Shown in pieces: positions 21,912 through 32,594 of a stretch of DNA of 64,000 nucleotides. Position 1 is the stretch's first letter. Every line of letters starts with the position of its first letter. The notes under the pieces are model-generated. The model was not told the origin of the DNA, did no database searches, and saw only the letters and a list, made by a program, of their open reading frames with translations. The position numbers and the translations under genes were made by a program. The DNA is taken from NCBI RefSeq assembly GCF_049243985.1, contig NC_135384.1, forward strand, positions 1,121,001 to 1,185,000, read 5' to 3'. The stretch comes from Paroedura picta. Lineage: Eukaryota > Chordata > Lepidosauria > Squamata > Gekkonidae.

Positions 21912-24900
21912 ATGCTGAGCGAAGCGGAGAGCGGAGGCGGGGCCGGCAGCGGCGCCGCGGAGAGCCCCGGGGGGGAGCCTGCGGGCGGGGTGGCCAAGCC
22001 TGCCCCCCCGCCCGCCCCCGCGGCCAGCGCCGCGCCCCGCAGCCAGGCGACCAAGCGCGTCCTCGGTGAGGGGGCGGGGCCTGCCGCGGAGGGAGGGGCC
22101 TGCCGCGGGGGGGAGGGGCCTGCGGGCACGTGCGCCGCCGGGAGGGGGGCCGGGCCTGGGGGTTTGGGGAGGCGCCCCGCCCTCCCCCCCCCCGGGGGGC
22201 TCCTCCCTGCCCCTTGGAGATGCGCTCCGGGAGACCTCCAGGCGCCCCCGGGAGGGTGGCAACGCCCTTAGCGTCTGGCGCGCGCTCCTCGCAGGTTCGG
22301 GCCCGGGTGGGCCAAGGTGGGTTCCGGGTGGGGGTGGGGGCGAGGGCGGGGCCCTGCGGCAGGTGCCCAGAAGGCAGCCCAAGGTTCACCCCTCCGTGTG
22401 TCCCGGTGTGATTCTGCAGTTTGGGAAGGAGGCGTCGCTCGCCTGGCATTGCCCCAGGGAGGGTGGGTGGGTGGGTGGGGCAGCAGGGTGTGGGATACGT
22501 GGGGGAAGCCCCCTCCTCCTGTTCTTGGAAGGGAAGGCATGCCTTTTTAGATGCCCCGGGAGGGCGTGGCCCGCGAATGTGGAAGCAGCGCTCTGGTTGG
22601 AAACTACCTGGAAATTAGGGGGCGGGGTTTGGGGAGAGGGCACTTAGCCCAGTGCCATGCTGTAGGGCCCACCCTCCAAAGCTGCCACTTTCTCCAAGGG
22701 AGCTCACCTCTGTGGACTGGCGGTCAGTCAGAGTTCCCAGCCACCTGGAGGTTGGCAAGTCTAGCTCAGTGGGATGGAGTGTGGCCTCTGGAAAGCCTGG
22801 GCCAGGTGACCAAAAAGGCTCACAGAGTGGTGCCTAGGATTATTTGGGAAGCCATCGTGAAGCTGTAGCCGTAGGAAGCCGTAGAAAGAGGAAACCTTCC
22901 TCTTAAGTCTTAGCAGTTGACAGTACAGGTGGCAGTGAAACAGGTCAATGCATAACAGGTCATGCCATTGTCTTTCTCAGGGCTTCTTGTGGGCTAAGCC
23001 TCCCCCCCCCAAGTGGTTGCTTGGGGTAGCTTAGAATTGGAAGTGGCCATCCAGTAGGCCACCACGTCCCACCCCCTACTCAGTGTAGGATAAGCTTAAA
23101 GCGTCCATTGGAGAGGCAGGGTGGCCAGTAGGCAATGCCCAGTTCTGTGCTGGTGTGAACGCTGTGGGAGGGAGGCCCTAGCTAGCTGGGGTGGGGGATG
23201 GGGCTGAAGCAAAGGGCTCAAGTCCTGTGGGTTAATGGTGAGGCTCCTGGGGCTGTTCTGAGGGTGGCGTAGAGCTTTGGGGTGGCTGGTCTTTGCCTGG
23301 CAACAAGTCATCAGTCTTCTCTCTTCTTTGGCGTCATGCTGCAGCCACCCAGGTGCAGGGCACGGTAAAATGGTTCAACGTCCGTAATGGCTATGGATTT
23401 ATAAACAGGTAAGCACCCCCCATCTTCCTCCCCAAAGGCTTGGAGTGTGGGGAGTCCTTTCAGTTTTTGTCAGTCTTGGTCAGTGGCACCTGCCTCTCAG
23501 GTGGGAGATGCATGAGCCAGCTGGGTGCGGACCCTTCTTGATTGACTTCAGGCTGGCCCCTCCCACCCATTCAATCTGTTATGCCAACCCCCCCCCCGGA
23601 GGTAGGTAGCTAACTTACAAAGAGGAGGTGTTAAGAGACTCTGAGCTGGGCCTTCAGTCTTGGGGGTGAAGAGTGGCCGAAGTTATTCATTTTGGGAGGG
23701 GGGGTCCCTTGCCACACGTTCAGACATGATAGAGTCTGCTCAGCCTCAGGTGCTCTTGGGCTCAGCAAGCCACCTGCCTTCTCAGTCCCCAGCTTCTGCC
23801 TGAATCAGAAGAGCAAAGGTTACCTGGGAACTGTGGCTGCTGGTCACCTGACCAAACTTTTGTGCAGACTGATTTCTGAGACGCCGCCCCAAGATAATTC
23901 TAGTATGAGCCTCAAGTGAACTTGTGGGCTTCCTGGACCCCTGGGGATCTGCCCAAGCAGACATGTCAACATCTCCATAGATGTCTTGACCAGGCCCCCT
24001 ACAAACACAACAAAATACTTTCTGTTTCTCACTTCTGGGCGGATTGGCGCTGTTGGGAGCACAAGCAGCAAAACAGCAAGACTGGCACTGTCCCAGCCAG
24101 CAAGCAGAGGACTTGGGACTGCTTATCCATCCTTTTTATTTGTGTTGTGATGCCATCTTGGGGTGTTTGTCCATAAGAGGAATGCGATAGGCTAATAAAA
24201 AGCCATAGTTCGTGTGTGGGTGTGTATTCTGGCAGAAGGTGATGTCATAGGAAGGCCGTGAGCCACTGGTTCTCCGTTGAAACGAAGCCCCAGTTTGGCA
24301 CCTCTGTGAAGAGAAGTTTCTGTATTTTCCATCAGATCACTACTGGTGCTAATGTTTCTGTCTTGGCCAAAGTAAACAGTTCCATATAACATAAGCAGCA
24401 TGCTCCAGGGCTATCAGGGGTAAGAAAGCAGATAGCGGAGGTAAAATGTACCTATGCTGAGTTAGAGGGGTGGGGTGGAAGAAACAGTCCTATAGCCGCA
24501 GACTTCTGGGATTCTTGTCCCAGTTTGGTGCAAAGCAGGTCACATAATGGCATTCCCCGGACCAAATGGCAGCGGCACAAGAATGTGCAACCCAACTTTA
24601 GGGTGATGAATCTGCATGGCTGGTACTCTGACTGCCCAATGTGAAAACACCAAAATGTTCTGTCTCTCTCTCCCCACAGGAATGATACCAAGGAGGATGT
24701 GTTTGTACACCAGGTAAGGACCTCTAGGGCCATGGCACAGAGCAGGCAGTGGCAAGCCACCTCTGATATGTCTGGCCTTGGAAACCCTGCCATGAGTTGC
24801 CAGAAGTCAGCTGTGACTTAATGGCGAAATGGCCATGACTTCTAGCATGCTCCTTTCTCGTGGCCTCAGGCTCCTGGTAAGCTTGGACCTGGCTTGTGGT

Positions 24901-27594
24901 TCTCCTGCAGGCTGCAGTTCTTGGAGGCGTTGAGGCAAGAATCTGATTTTTGTCCTGCTGTAGCGCAACTGATACAGTCCAGTGGGGGGCATGCGGTGCC
25001 TTAAGGCTCTGTGGCTGGCAGGGAGAATCCATAAAGACGTCTGCTTAGCGTGAGGCAGTGAAACAGTCCTGTTCAGCTCGACCCAGAGAGCTGTGAACTC
25101 ATTTTGGTCGTTCCTTAGATTAGGTACACCAGAGAGTTTTTCAAGGCACAGTGAAGTGGGGCATCCATAGAAAGGTTTGTGAGAAACTTCAGTCACTGTT
25201 ACCTGGAAGTCCACCGTGCCTTCTCGTTGCTTTCTCCTAGACGGCTATCAAGCGAAACAACCCCCGTAAATTTCTCCGTAGTGTCGGCGATGGAGAGACG
25301 GTGGAGTTTGATGTTGTAGAAGGAGAGAAGGTAGTATGGGGGACAGGAGATGGGTCTGGCCCCCGCCCGGGAAGGGCCGCGTCTGGAGGCTCCAGCTGAC
25401 CCCTCCTCCTGGTCTCCCGCAGGGTGCTGAGGCAGCCAACGTCACCCGGCCCCGGCGGGGTCCCCGTGAAGGGCAGCCGCTACGCTCCCAACCGCCGTCG
25501 CTTTCCGCCGGTTCATCCCCAGGCCCCGGCAGGCCCAGCAGCCCCAGGATGGCGCCCGGACAGAAGGGGCCGCCGAGACGGTCAGCGAGGGGGAAGAGCG
25601 GACGATATCATACAGCAGCGTCCCCGGAGGAGGCGTCCCCCACCCTTTTTCTTCCGCCGGAGATTTGTGCGGGGGCCTCGGGCTCAGCCCCAGCAGCAGC
25701 AGGCTCAGCCCACGGAAGTGAGTCCTCCGTGAAGGACTGTGGGTGCTGTGGGGGCTGAGGACCCAGGGCCCCTGCCACGCCCAGCCCTTGCAGCCTGCCA
25801 CTGGGGCCTGGAGGGAAGTGAGTTCTGTGCGTGAAGTGGCCTTTGCTATGAGGTCACCCTGACCTGGACAACCTGTCTGGGCCGAACTTAGCAGATCTGG
25901 CCAAATCTTGGTTAGGAGGCCCCCCCGGCAGCCCAGGGTCCCTCTAGGCGGGGGCAGGCATCTCTCACCTTGAAAGCATCCAGGGTCAACCAGCAGTCAG
26001 CTGCAGCTTGTGCTTTCCTTTCTCAGGGTACTGAAAGCCCAGAGCCCAAAGATGCCACCCAGCCTGAGGGAGACCCCCAGCAGCAAATCCAGGCTGGTGA
26101 GAGAGCCCCAGCCCCTCGCTTCCGCCCTCGTTATCGCAGGTAAGTCTGTTTGCAAACACGTGGCTGGGATTTTGGGAAGAGCTAGAAGGAGTTATAGAGC
26201 CTGGGAGCGGCCACCCAGGATGCCAGTGGAGCTCTTACGCATCACGCCTTGGGCTTTTCAGGTGGTTCAGGGGCTAGCCCATGACCCTTTTTCTCCGGCC
26301 TCTCGTTTGTTCAGGCCTTTCCGCCCCCGCCCACCACAACAGCCCACCACCGAGGGGGGAGATGGTGAGACCAAAGCAGCGCAAGCCCCAGCCGACGGCA
26401 TCCGTCCTGAGCCCCAACGCCAGCGCAATCGGCCTTACTTCCAGCGCAGGCGCCAACAGACGGCTGGGCCACGCCAGGCAGCACCCGAGGTGAGGCTGGA
26501 AGGGGCCACCGTCAGGACGTTTTGTGCTTCCTGGAACTGCACACTTCTGGGTCTGAAGTTGCACGCACATTTGTCAGGAGACTCGGGGTACAGTAGCCCC
26601 TCTAAATGTAGCTAAGGAAGGAACCATTCCATACCTCAATCCTCTGGATTGTTAAATAGAAGCTGGACCTCGGAACTGGAGAAAGCCTGCCCCTTGGAGC
26701 GCCCTCAAAATAAGATCTAGAAACTGATGTGTACAGATGGATTATCACTGTCTCAACAGGGATTAAAAATGGCGGGCCACCGTTTTTTCACTGCTCTGGA
26801 CTGTTAAGTCTCTCTGTGGTCAGCAGGGTGTCTGGGAGCCTCTCTTGGGTGACCTTAAATGAAAAGTAAAGCTTCAGTCGCAGCTTTGAGGAAGGAAGCC
26901 TTCCAGAGGGATTGGCTTTCCACCCTATGTACCATGTGTCCTCAGGCATGCTCTCATGTTGAGCACGAAAAGGCCTGCTGGATGGAGATGCTTGTTTGGG
27001 AACATAATCCTCTTTTGTTGTGCCCTAGGCGACCTCGACTCTTAAGGAGCCACCTGCTCCGAGTTCTGCTGCCGCCGGCGGAGACACCCCGGCTACCAGC
27101 ACTCCCGTGATGGCTCAGGAAGCGGTGGTGGAAGCCAGCAAGCCTGCTTCCCCGGCCCAGGAGAGTCCCTCCCAGCCTCTGCCGGAGATCCAGCAACAGC
27201 TTGTGGATGTGAGTGAGGGCTGGCAAGTAATTCAGAGCCTCTCACCCTGGGCTGCTGACGGACTGGTAAATTTGTAGGAGCAAAAGAGGTGTCTTGGGGA
27301 ACATCTTTGCTCAAGTAGCGGGAGAGCATTTCTCATGGACGGCATGCGTGACTGGCCTTGGCCTGTGTGCCGCCCAATTGGATTCTGGCTGGGGCCTTGC
27401 ATGGGCTTCCCAGGGCCCTGTTGTTGTCTCTGCTGGCCACCAGAGGTCCTCTTGAGCTTAAGTTCTGGGAGGCAGTGATGGGAGCCAGGCCGGTGGGGAG
27501 GCTGCTTCCTGGACTTGGCAAAGAAAAAAATATATTTTTGCAGACTTCAACACCTGAGCCTGGGGGAGAGCTTGCTCCAGCCCTACTGGCATGA
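21912..27594 (+). CDS. YBX2: YBX2, germ-cell Y-box protein (9 coding exons; frame disturbed in exon 5)
   Basis: A cold-shock-domain protein (contrin/MSY2/FRGY2 type) that packages and stores mRNA in germ cells. Exons: 21912-22065, 23345-23408, 24680-24713, 25241-25330, 25423-25717, 26027-26139, 26315-26489, 27029-27208, 27544-27594. Residues 1-51 are an A/P-rich lead. The cold-shock domain follows, with RNP1 (GYGFINR) and RNP2 (VFVHQ), up to GAEAANV. The tail is arginine-rich ([45 protein letters not shown]) and matches human YBX2, not YBX1 or YBX3. Exon 5 is 295 bases where a multiple of three is needed. As written, an extra C near 25445-25447 shifts the frame and exon 6 meets an early stop; see findings. 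With one base fewer the product is about 384 residues (human 364). Exons 8-9 give a longer S/P/A/Q-rich end. Confidence 0.88.
22595..22768 (-). mobile_element. hAT-like non-autonomous repeat (YBX2 intron 1)
   Basis: Read on the minus strand it gives the family pattern ending in GGGCGGGGTTTGGGG on the plus side and CCACCTGGAGGTTGGCAAG at the other end, with CACCCTCCAAAGCTGCCACT inside. Terminal bases are degraded. Confidence 0.55.
23025..23105 (-). mobile_element. CR1-like fragment (YBX2 intron 1)
   Basis: The pattern TTAGAATTGGAAGTGGCCAT then CCACGTCCCACCCCCTACTC matches the CR1-type 3' signature seen at 10655. A short scrap. Confidence 0.5.
24728..24840 (+). mobile_element. 5S-Sauria/Sauria-type SINE tail (YBX2 intron 3)
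   Basis: Body only: GAGCAGGCAGTGGCAAGCCA, CCTTGGAAACCCTGCCATGA, AAGTCAGCTGTGACTTAATG. It matches the 3' body of the copy at 20236 and begins 15 bases after exon 3. Confidence 0.6.
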
Positions 27595-28545
27595 TGAATC
27601 TGCACACGGTGAGGGGATGCCAAGAGCTGTGATCTGGTAAGGAGGACCTGGGGAGGGAGGGAGAAGTTGGGAAGCATCGCCCTGGAGGGACAGAGGATAG
27701 GTGGTCTGCTTCTGCACTGTGGCCACTTTATCAGTAAATCATAAGTATTGCTCAACTTTGCAGTTTGGAGATTTTTGTCCTCCACAATTTCTCCTTCTGT
27801 ATGGCCGCTACCTTGCCAAGGTGAAGATCCCTTGGAAGATCATCTGGGTCTTGTCTTGGGCGGTCCCGGGTTGGGGGTACCACACAGCACCTATTAAATG
27901 CTGCACCAAGGCATGAAAAGCCAGACCTGCCTGGGAGTAGCCAAAGGCCTGACATGATGCACACTTGATTTGTCCTTTATGATAAAGGCCACAAATGCAA
28001 CCTAATAGTTCTTGCCTAAAGTTCAGCTTCCCTCCCTGTCTGTCACCATAAAGAGCCATGCCAAGGGTGATCAGTGAGCATTAAAATGCATCTTCCCTGG
28101 GGGGGGGGTGACTGTGCCCAATCTTGCTGTCCTGAAACAACCCTTCGGTCTCCCTTTGTACCTCCCCCGCCCCCAGTGTTGGCATCTGACCACCTTTCCC
28201 CCCCTCTCACAGGTGTCCACAATGTGCCTGCAACCCAAGTTACCTCATCCTGCACTTGAAGAGACCCCAAACTTCACCAGTCCCCCTTTGCTGCTGTTGA
28301 AGCCCTGAATGTAAAAAAATTAAACCTAAGGAACATGAGGGGGAAACTTGACCAAAAAGGAAACTTGCTTTCGTTTAAAAACCTTCTGAGGGGCTCGTCT
28401 TTCTCCTCCCACAGCTTTGCCAGTTTGAGAAGAAACTGGCTGTTGAATCTTCAGTTAATTTTTCCTCCCCCCATTTTTGAAGACCACCCCGTGTGAACCA
28501 TTGTGTGCAGTTTGGGCGTCAGTAAAAGAAATTTGCACAGAATTG
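27595..28545 (+). other. YBX2: YBX2 3' UTR, possibly spliced
   Basis: Shortly after the stop, ACACG|GTGAGG near 27607 resembles a donor, and a long pyrimidine tract with CTCTCACAG at about 28203-28211 resembles an acceptor. This suggests a last non-coding exon of about 28212-28540. ATTAAA at 28319-28324 and an A-rich stretch near 28523 are possible 3' processing signals. No coding frame is seen. Confidence 0.4.
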
Positions 28546-30900
28546 AGTCTGAGTGTTTTTTGTTTTTTTTGTAAGGGGTTCAATGGCATGTCAATATGTC
28601 TGTGCCTTGGTCAGGGGCTCTGAAACAATGCAAGGGTGTTTACATGGCAGGAGCAGGGGTGGGGGCATCAAAGCTGATTTTAGGTGGACTGGAAAGGAAA
28701 GGCATGTACAGCCTGTGTTTGAAAGGTTGATTAGGGTGGTGCATTGAATTTCAGGAGGGGCAGTAAGATCCCCCTGCCTCTTGGGCATTTGTGGGCCCCT
28801 GTAGCTCTGTTGTGAAGTGGGCTTGTTCCTCCGCTATACATCAACCCCCTCCCCCCCACACACACAGGTTTTGGACAAGAGCAGCAGCCTTCTGCTGTGG
28901 ACTGGCAGACCAGCAGTTTCTTCTGTATCCCTCTCTCTGGGCAAAGATTCTGCTGGACCTGAAAGGAGGGTTAGTCCTTCCTTGAGGTTAAGTCACTGTA
29001 AGGGGTGTGAAGGCCTTTCACCCCAAAATTCATGGTGGTTGTAATCTGGATCTGCACTTATCATAGGGCTAGGGAGAAATGGTCCTTTTGCGGTTTGGAA
29101 CAGGTACACCAATAAAATGCAGATGGAGGTACGAATCATAAGAGCAAGCCGCTGTTACAGAAATGCAGGTAGACCCTAGCCAGGAAATCTAAGGCAGCTC
29201 CAGGTGTTGCCCACGAAGAGTCAGGCCCTTAAGGAGATGAGAGCCACTGAGTGAAACTCTTCCTCTGGGCAAGGAAGGGACAAGCCAGGTCATCCCAAGG
29301 AGCGAGGGAGGAACACAAGACTCACTTCAGTCTGGACATCTTCTTGAACCTAAGTTGCCTGCTTTTGCGTAAACAGCAGGCAGCTCCAAGTAAGGGCTCC
29401 TAAGTTAATGGACAGCTTCCAAAGGAGGTACTGTCAAGAGCCTGCTTGGAAGTTAGCCCATCTGATCAGGACCTGTCCAGAACGAGGAAAGCAGAAGTCC
29501 CTAATCAGGACTGGAGCCTGTATAGAATGAGCGTGAGATTATCCTTCTTCTCTCTTTAATTTGGGAGGTCTGATCTTCCATACCCATGCCACACTTAAAT
29601 GTGTCAAAGACGAGTAAGAGGGAAGGAGATGGGAGCAGATATCTCAGCCCTGAAGCGCATAAATCCATCTTTGATCCCTGTGGTGCCTTGTAGGAGTTGC
29701 AGGAAGGAGGGGAAGCCTTAAAGTGGCAGCACAGCAAAAGCACTCAATGTGCTAATTGGTCAGCAGGTGATGCTCTAGAGATTAGTGACAGCGGCTGTCA
29801 CTGAAGGATTCCATGCTCTGGTGGGGAGTAAAAGAAGCATCCAGACAAGACTTGGGACCCTTGTGGAACTTTCCCTCTGGGTGACTTGAGGGAATGGGTG
29901 CTTCTGAGGCCATCCCTCCACAGCATTTGACTCTTGGCCTGATCTGTCTGAGCCCTACGAACCTCAAGGAAGGAGGCTGCCCCTGAACACGAAGACCCAG
30001 CCAGCATTTCAGGGTACACTCTTTGGAGGGTCAAAGGTTGCTTCCTAAGTTGGAATCGAGTGCTACTTATCCCAGTCAGAAGGTGGCAAGATTCTGGCAC
30101 AGAAAGTGCTCAGGCTGGAGAGGTACTGTGCACATTGTAATCCGCTGGACTAGAGCAGAGGAGAGATGCCCTGGTGTCCCTTCCTCAAAGGTGCTATGGG
30201 AATCCAAGCAAGCTGTTCTGTTGTAGACACACGCCTCCCTCTGGAAACTCTGCCACCTGGCACTCTGCCTCCTCCGGCAACACCTTGAATGGTGTCCTTT
30301 TTCTCTGATCCCTTGAGTCTATTTCTTGTGTCTCCACCTGAAGGACATGTTTTGAAAACAGTCATAAGTCCCCTGCTATGTACTTACAAACATAAACATG
30401 GCCTTAATCCTAAAACTCGTATCTTCCTCCAGTTACAAGCGAGGCCAGGTTTCAGCCTGAAGTGGTTCCCAGAATCACCCGGACATCAGAGATGAGTTCC
30501 CCTGGGACAAATGGCCACTAGGGAGGGGGACTCTTTACCCTTAGGCCTCCTGGGAATTGTAAACAGGAGTTGGCAGCCCTCTGAGCTAGACTTGGAGGGG
30601 GGAAAACACTTGAAAAATAGCTTCTGCACATGCCCCCTGCTGCAGTTCTTCAAGGTTTTGGTGGTGAGGGCATGTGCACCCTTGCTCCTGGACCTTACAA
30701 TCCTGCCCTTTAAAAAAGGGTTATTGTAAAGGAACCCGTGCCTGAAACTCCCGTGGCAAAAGTACTAAAATTCAAGTAAGTGGATCGAATTGTGAAGGAT
30801 GTTTTGCATTGGAAGCTATACTGCAGTGCTCTCCTCTCCGACTCAGCTAAATTACATTTCAGCAGGTAACGCTAACCACTGTAGCTTCTTGGGAGAGTTC
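28546..30900. other. YBX2-SLC2A4 spacer
   Basis: A region between two convergent genes. I recognise no gene. A short hAT-like scrap (GGCCTCCTGGGAATTGTAAA, GTTGGCAGCCCTC) lies near 30540. The rest appears unique or too degraded to name. Confidence 0.4.
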
Positions 30901-30904
30901 AGGC

Positions 30905-31150
30905 TTGACTTGGGTTCTAGATCAAATAAGGACTGAAGACCCCCTAGAAACGAAAATGACTGAAGTGAGGCTCTCGTCCTTTGGCCACACAATGAGAAGA
31001 CCGGAGTCCTGGAAAAAACAGCCAGGCTGGGTCGAAGCTGAAGGCAGCAGGAAATCAGGAGGACCCGACCGGAGATGGACTCATCTTGAGGAAGCCACAG
31101 GGCCACACAGCCATGTGCCACGTATGTCCCAACCCTGCTTGTGATTCTTC
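30905..31150 (+). mobile_element. LINE fragment, RTE/BovB-like ORF2 C-terminus
   Basis: An open stretch encodes LSSFGHTMRRPESWKKQ then EAEGSRKSGGPDRRWTHLEEA. This is the FGHxMRRxxSLEK...GSRKRGRPxxRW pattern found at the C-terminal end of RTE/BovB-type reverse transcriptases. The reverse transcriptase core is absent. The same segment recurs at 51925. Class is inferred from remembered pattern. Confidence 0.5.
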
Positions 31151-31325
31151 CAGCTCCAGAGCTTGGTGTTCCAAGAAGCTCCCGTCACTAATCTGGATAT
31201 AATTCAGCAAAATTGGTGTCTTCTGGGAACTCCTCAAAGCCCAAGCCCTTCTCAACGACTGGAAGGTGCAAAGGGTCTGATACTCCCAGACAAACCCCCC
31301 AAAATAACAAACCAGACAGCCCTGT

Positions 31326-31331
31326 TTTATT
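31326..31331 (-). terminator. SLC2A4: SLC2A4 poly(A) signal
   Basis: TTTATT on the plus strand reads AATAAA on the gene strand, about 210 bases past the stop, followed by an AT-rich tract. It implies a 3' UTR of about 31310-31539. Confidence 0.65.
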
Positions 31332-31539
31332 AAATTAATTTCTTTAAAAAAATGCAAGAAGTTAAAATGCATCAAGTCTCCAAAAACTGACCTAAAGAGA
31401 GGTCCAACCAACTCTGCCGGTGTGTTAGACACGAAGTCTTGCAAGAGCATAAAGTGCTAGACGGCTCCCCCCACCCCCCAGGCCACGCTTCCCCCCCCCC
31501 GTGTCCTTTGGTGGGCAGCTCCTCCTCCCACGCCTGGAC

Positions 31540-32562
31540 TCATTCGTGGTTCTCTGGGCTTAGTTCATCCAGCTCTGTGTATGGCTTGATCTCGTGGTCC
31601 AGCAAGGACGGGGTGCGTCGGAATGTGGCGGCGATCTGATCGAAGGTGCGCCCACGTGTCTCGGGCACCTTGAGGTAGGTGAAGCCCAAGAATACCAGGA
31701 GGAGGGCTGCAAAGATCAGGAAGACGTAGGGCCCACACCGGTCCTGCAGGGAGGGAGGGAAGGACCACAGGGTGAAGCACAAGGTGAAGTGGCTTCCTCC
31801 AATAGTGGATTTATTCATTTCTCCCCCGTGGGGACCCAAAGCTGCCTCCCTGTCATCTTCAGGACAACCCTGCATGGTAGGCTAGGCTGAGAGTGTGACT
31901 TGCCCAAAGTCACCCAATGAGATTCCAGGGCAGACTGGGGATTTGAACCCAGAACCTTTGCTGGCTAAGGTTGGCAGGCAGCAAGAGAAGCACATCTGTC
32001 CCACAGGAATTGTGCAAAACCCAATCTGGGTTTCAACAGGGTTGATACACAAATGTGTCCTTCCTTCCTGTTCTTGCACAACTGGTGTGAGCAAACCTGG
32101 CGATTGTGCTCTGAGTCAGTTAATGGCAGGAGGAGGAGGAGGTCTGCAACCTCCAGCCCCCAAATGTTCAGAACTGGCCACAAAAGGCAGGGTGCTCCTC
32201 CTCCTCCTCCTCCGGAAACTCATCGGCCAGTTTTTTCTCTCTCCAGAGCAGATTTGCCTTCTTTCTGCCATCCCCCAAGCAAGTTTTGCAACCTCCAGAT
32301 GCAACCTGGAGATCCCCCGAGATGACAACTGATATCCTGCTATGGAAATCAGTTTCCTTGGAGGGAAACGGCAGGTTTGGAGTCTGGACTCAGGGCCCTT
32401 CTGCTCCCCTGAGAGCCCTTCTTTCCCCTCCTGAGAGCTGCAGGGATTTCCCAAGTTGCAGTTGGCAGGCCTCATCCTCAAGCTGCCTTGTCACTGGAAG
32501 AAAACTGGCTGGGAAACCAGCTCAAGTGATCCAGCTGCATGCCAGAGACTGCCCCTTGTCCC

Positions 32563-32594
<32 letters not shown>

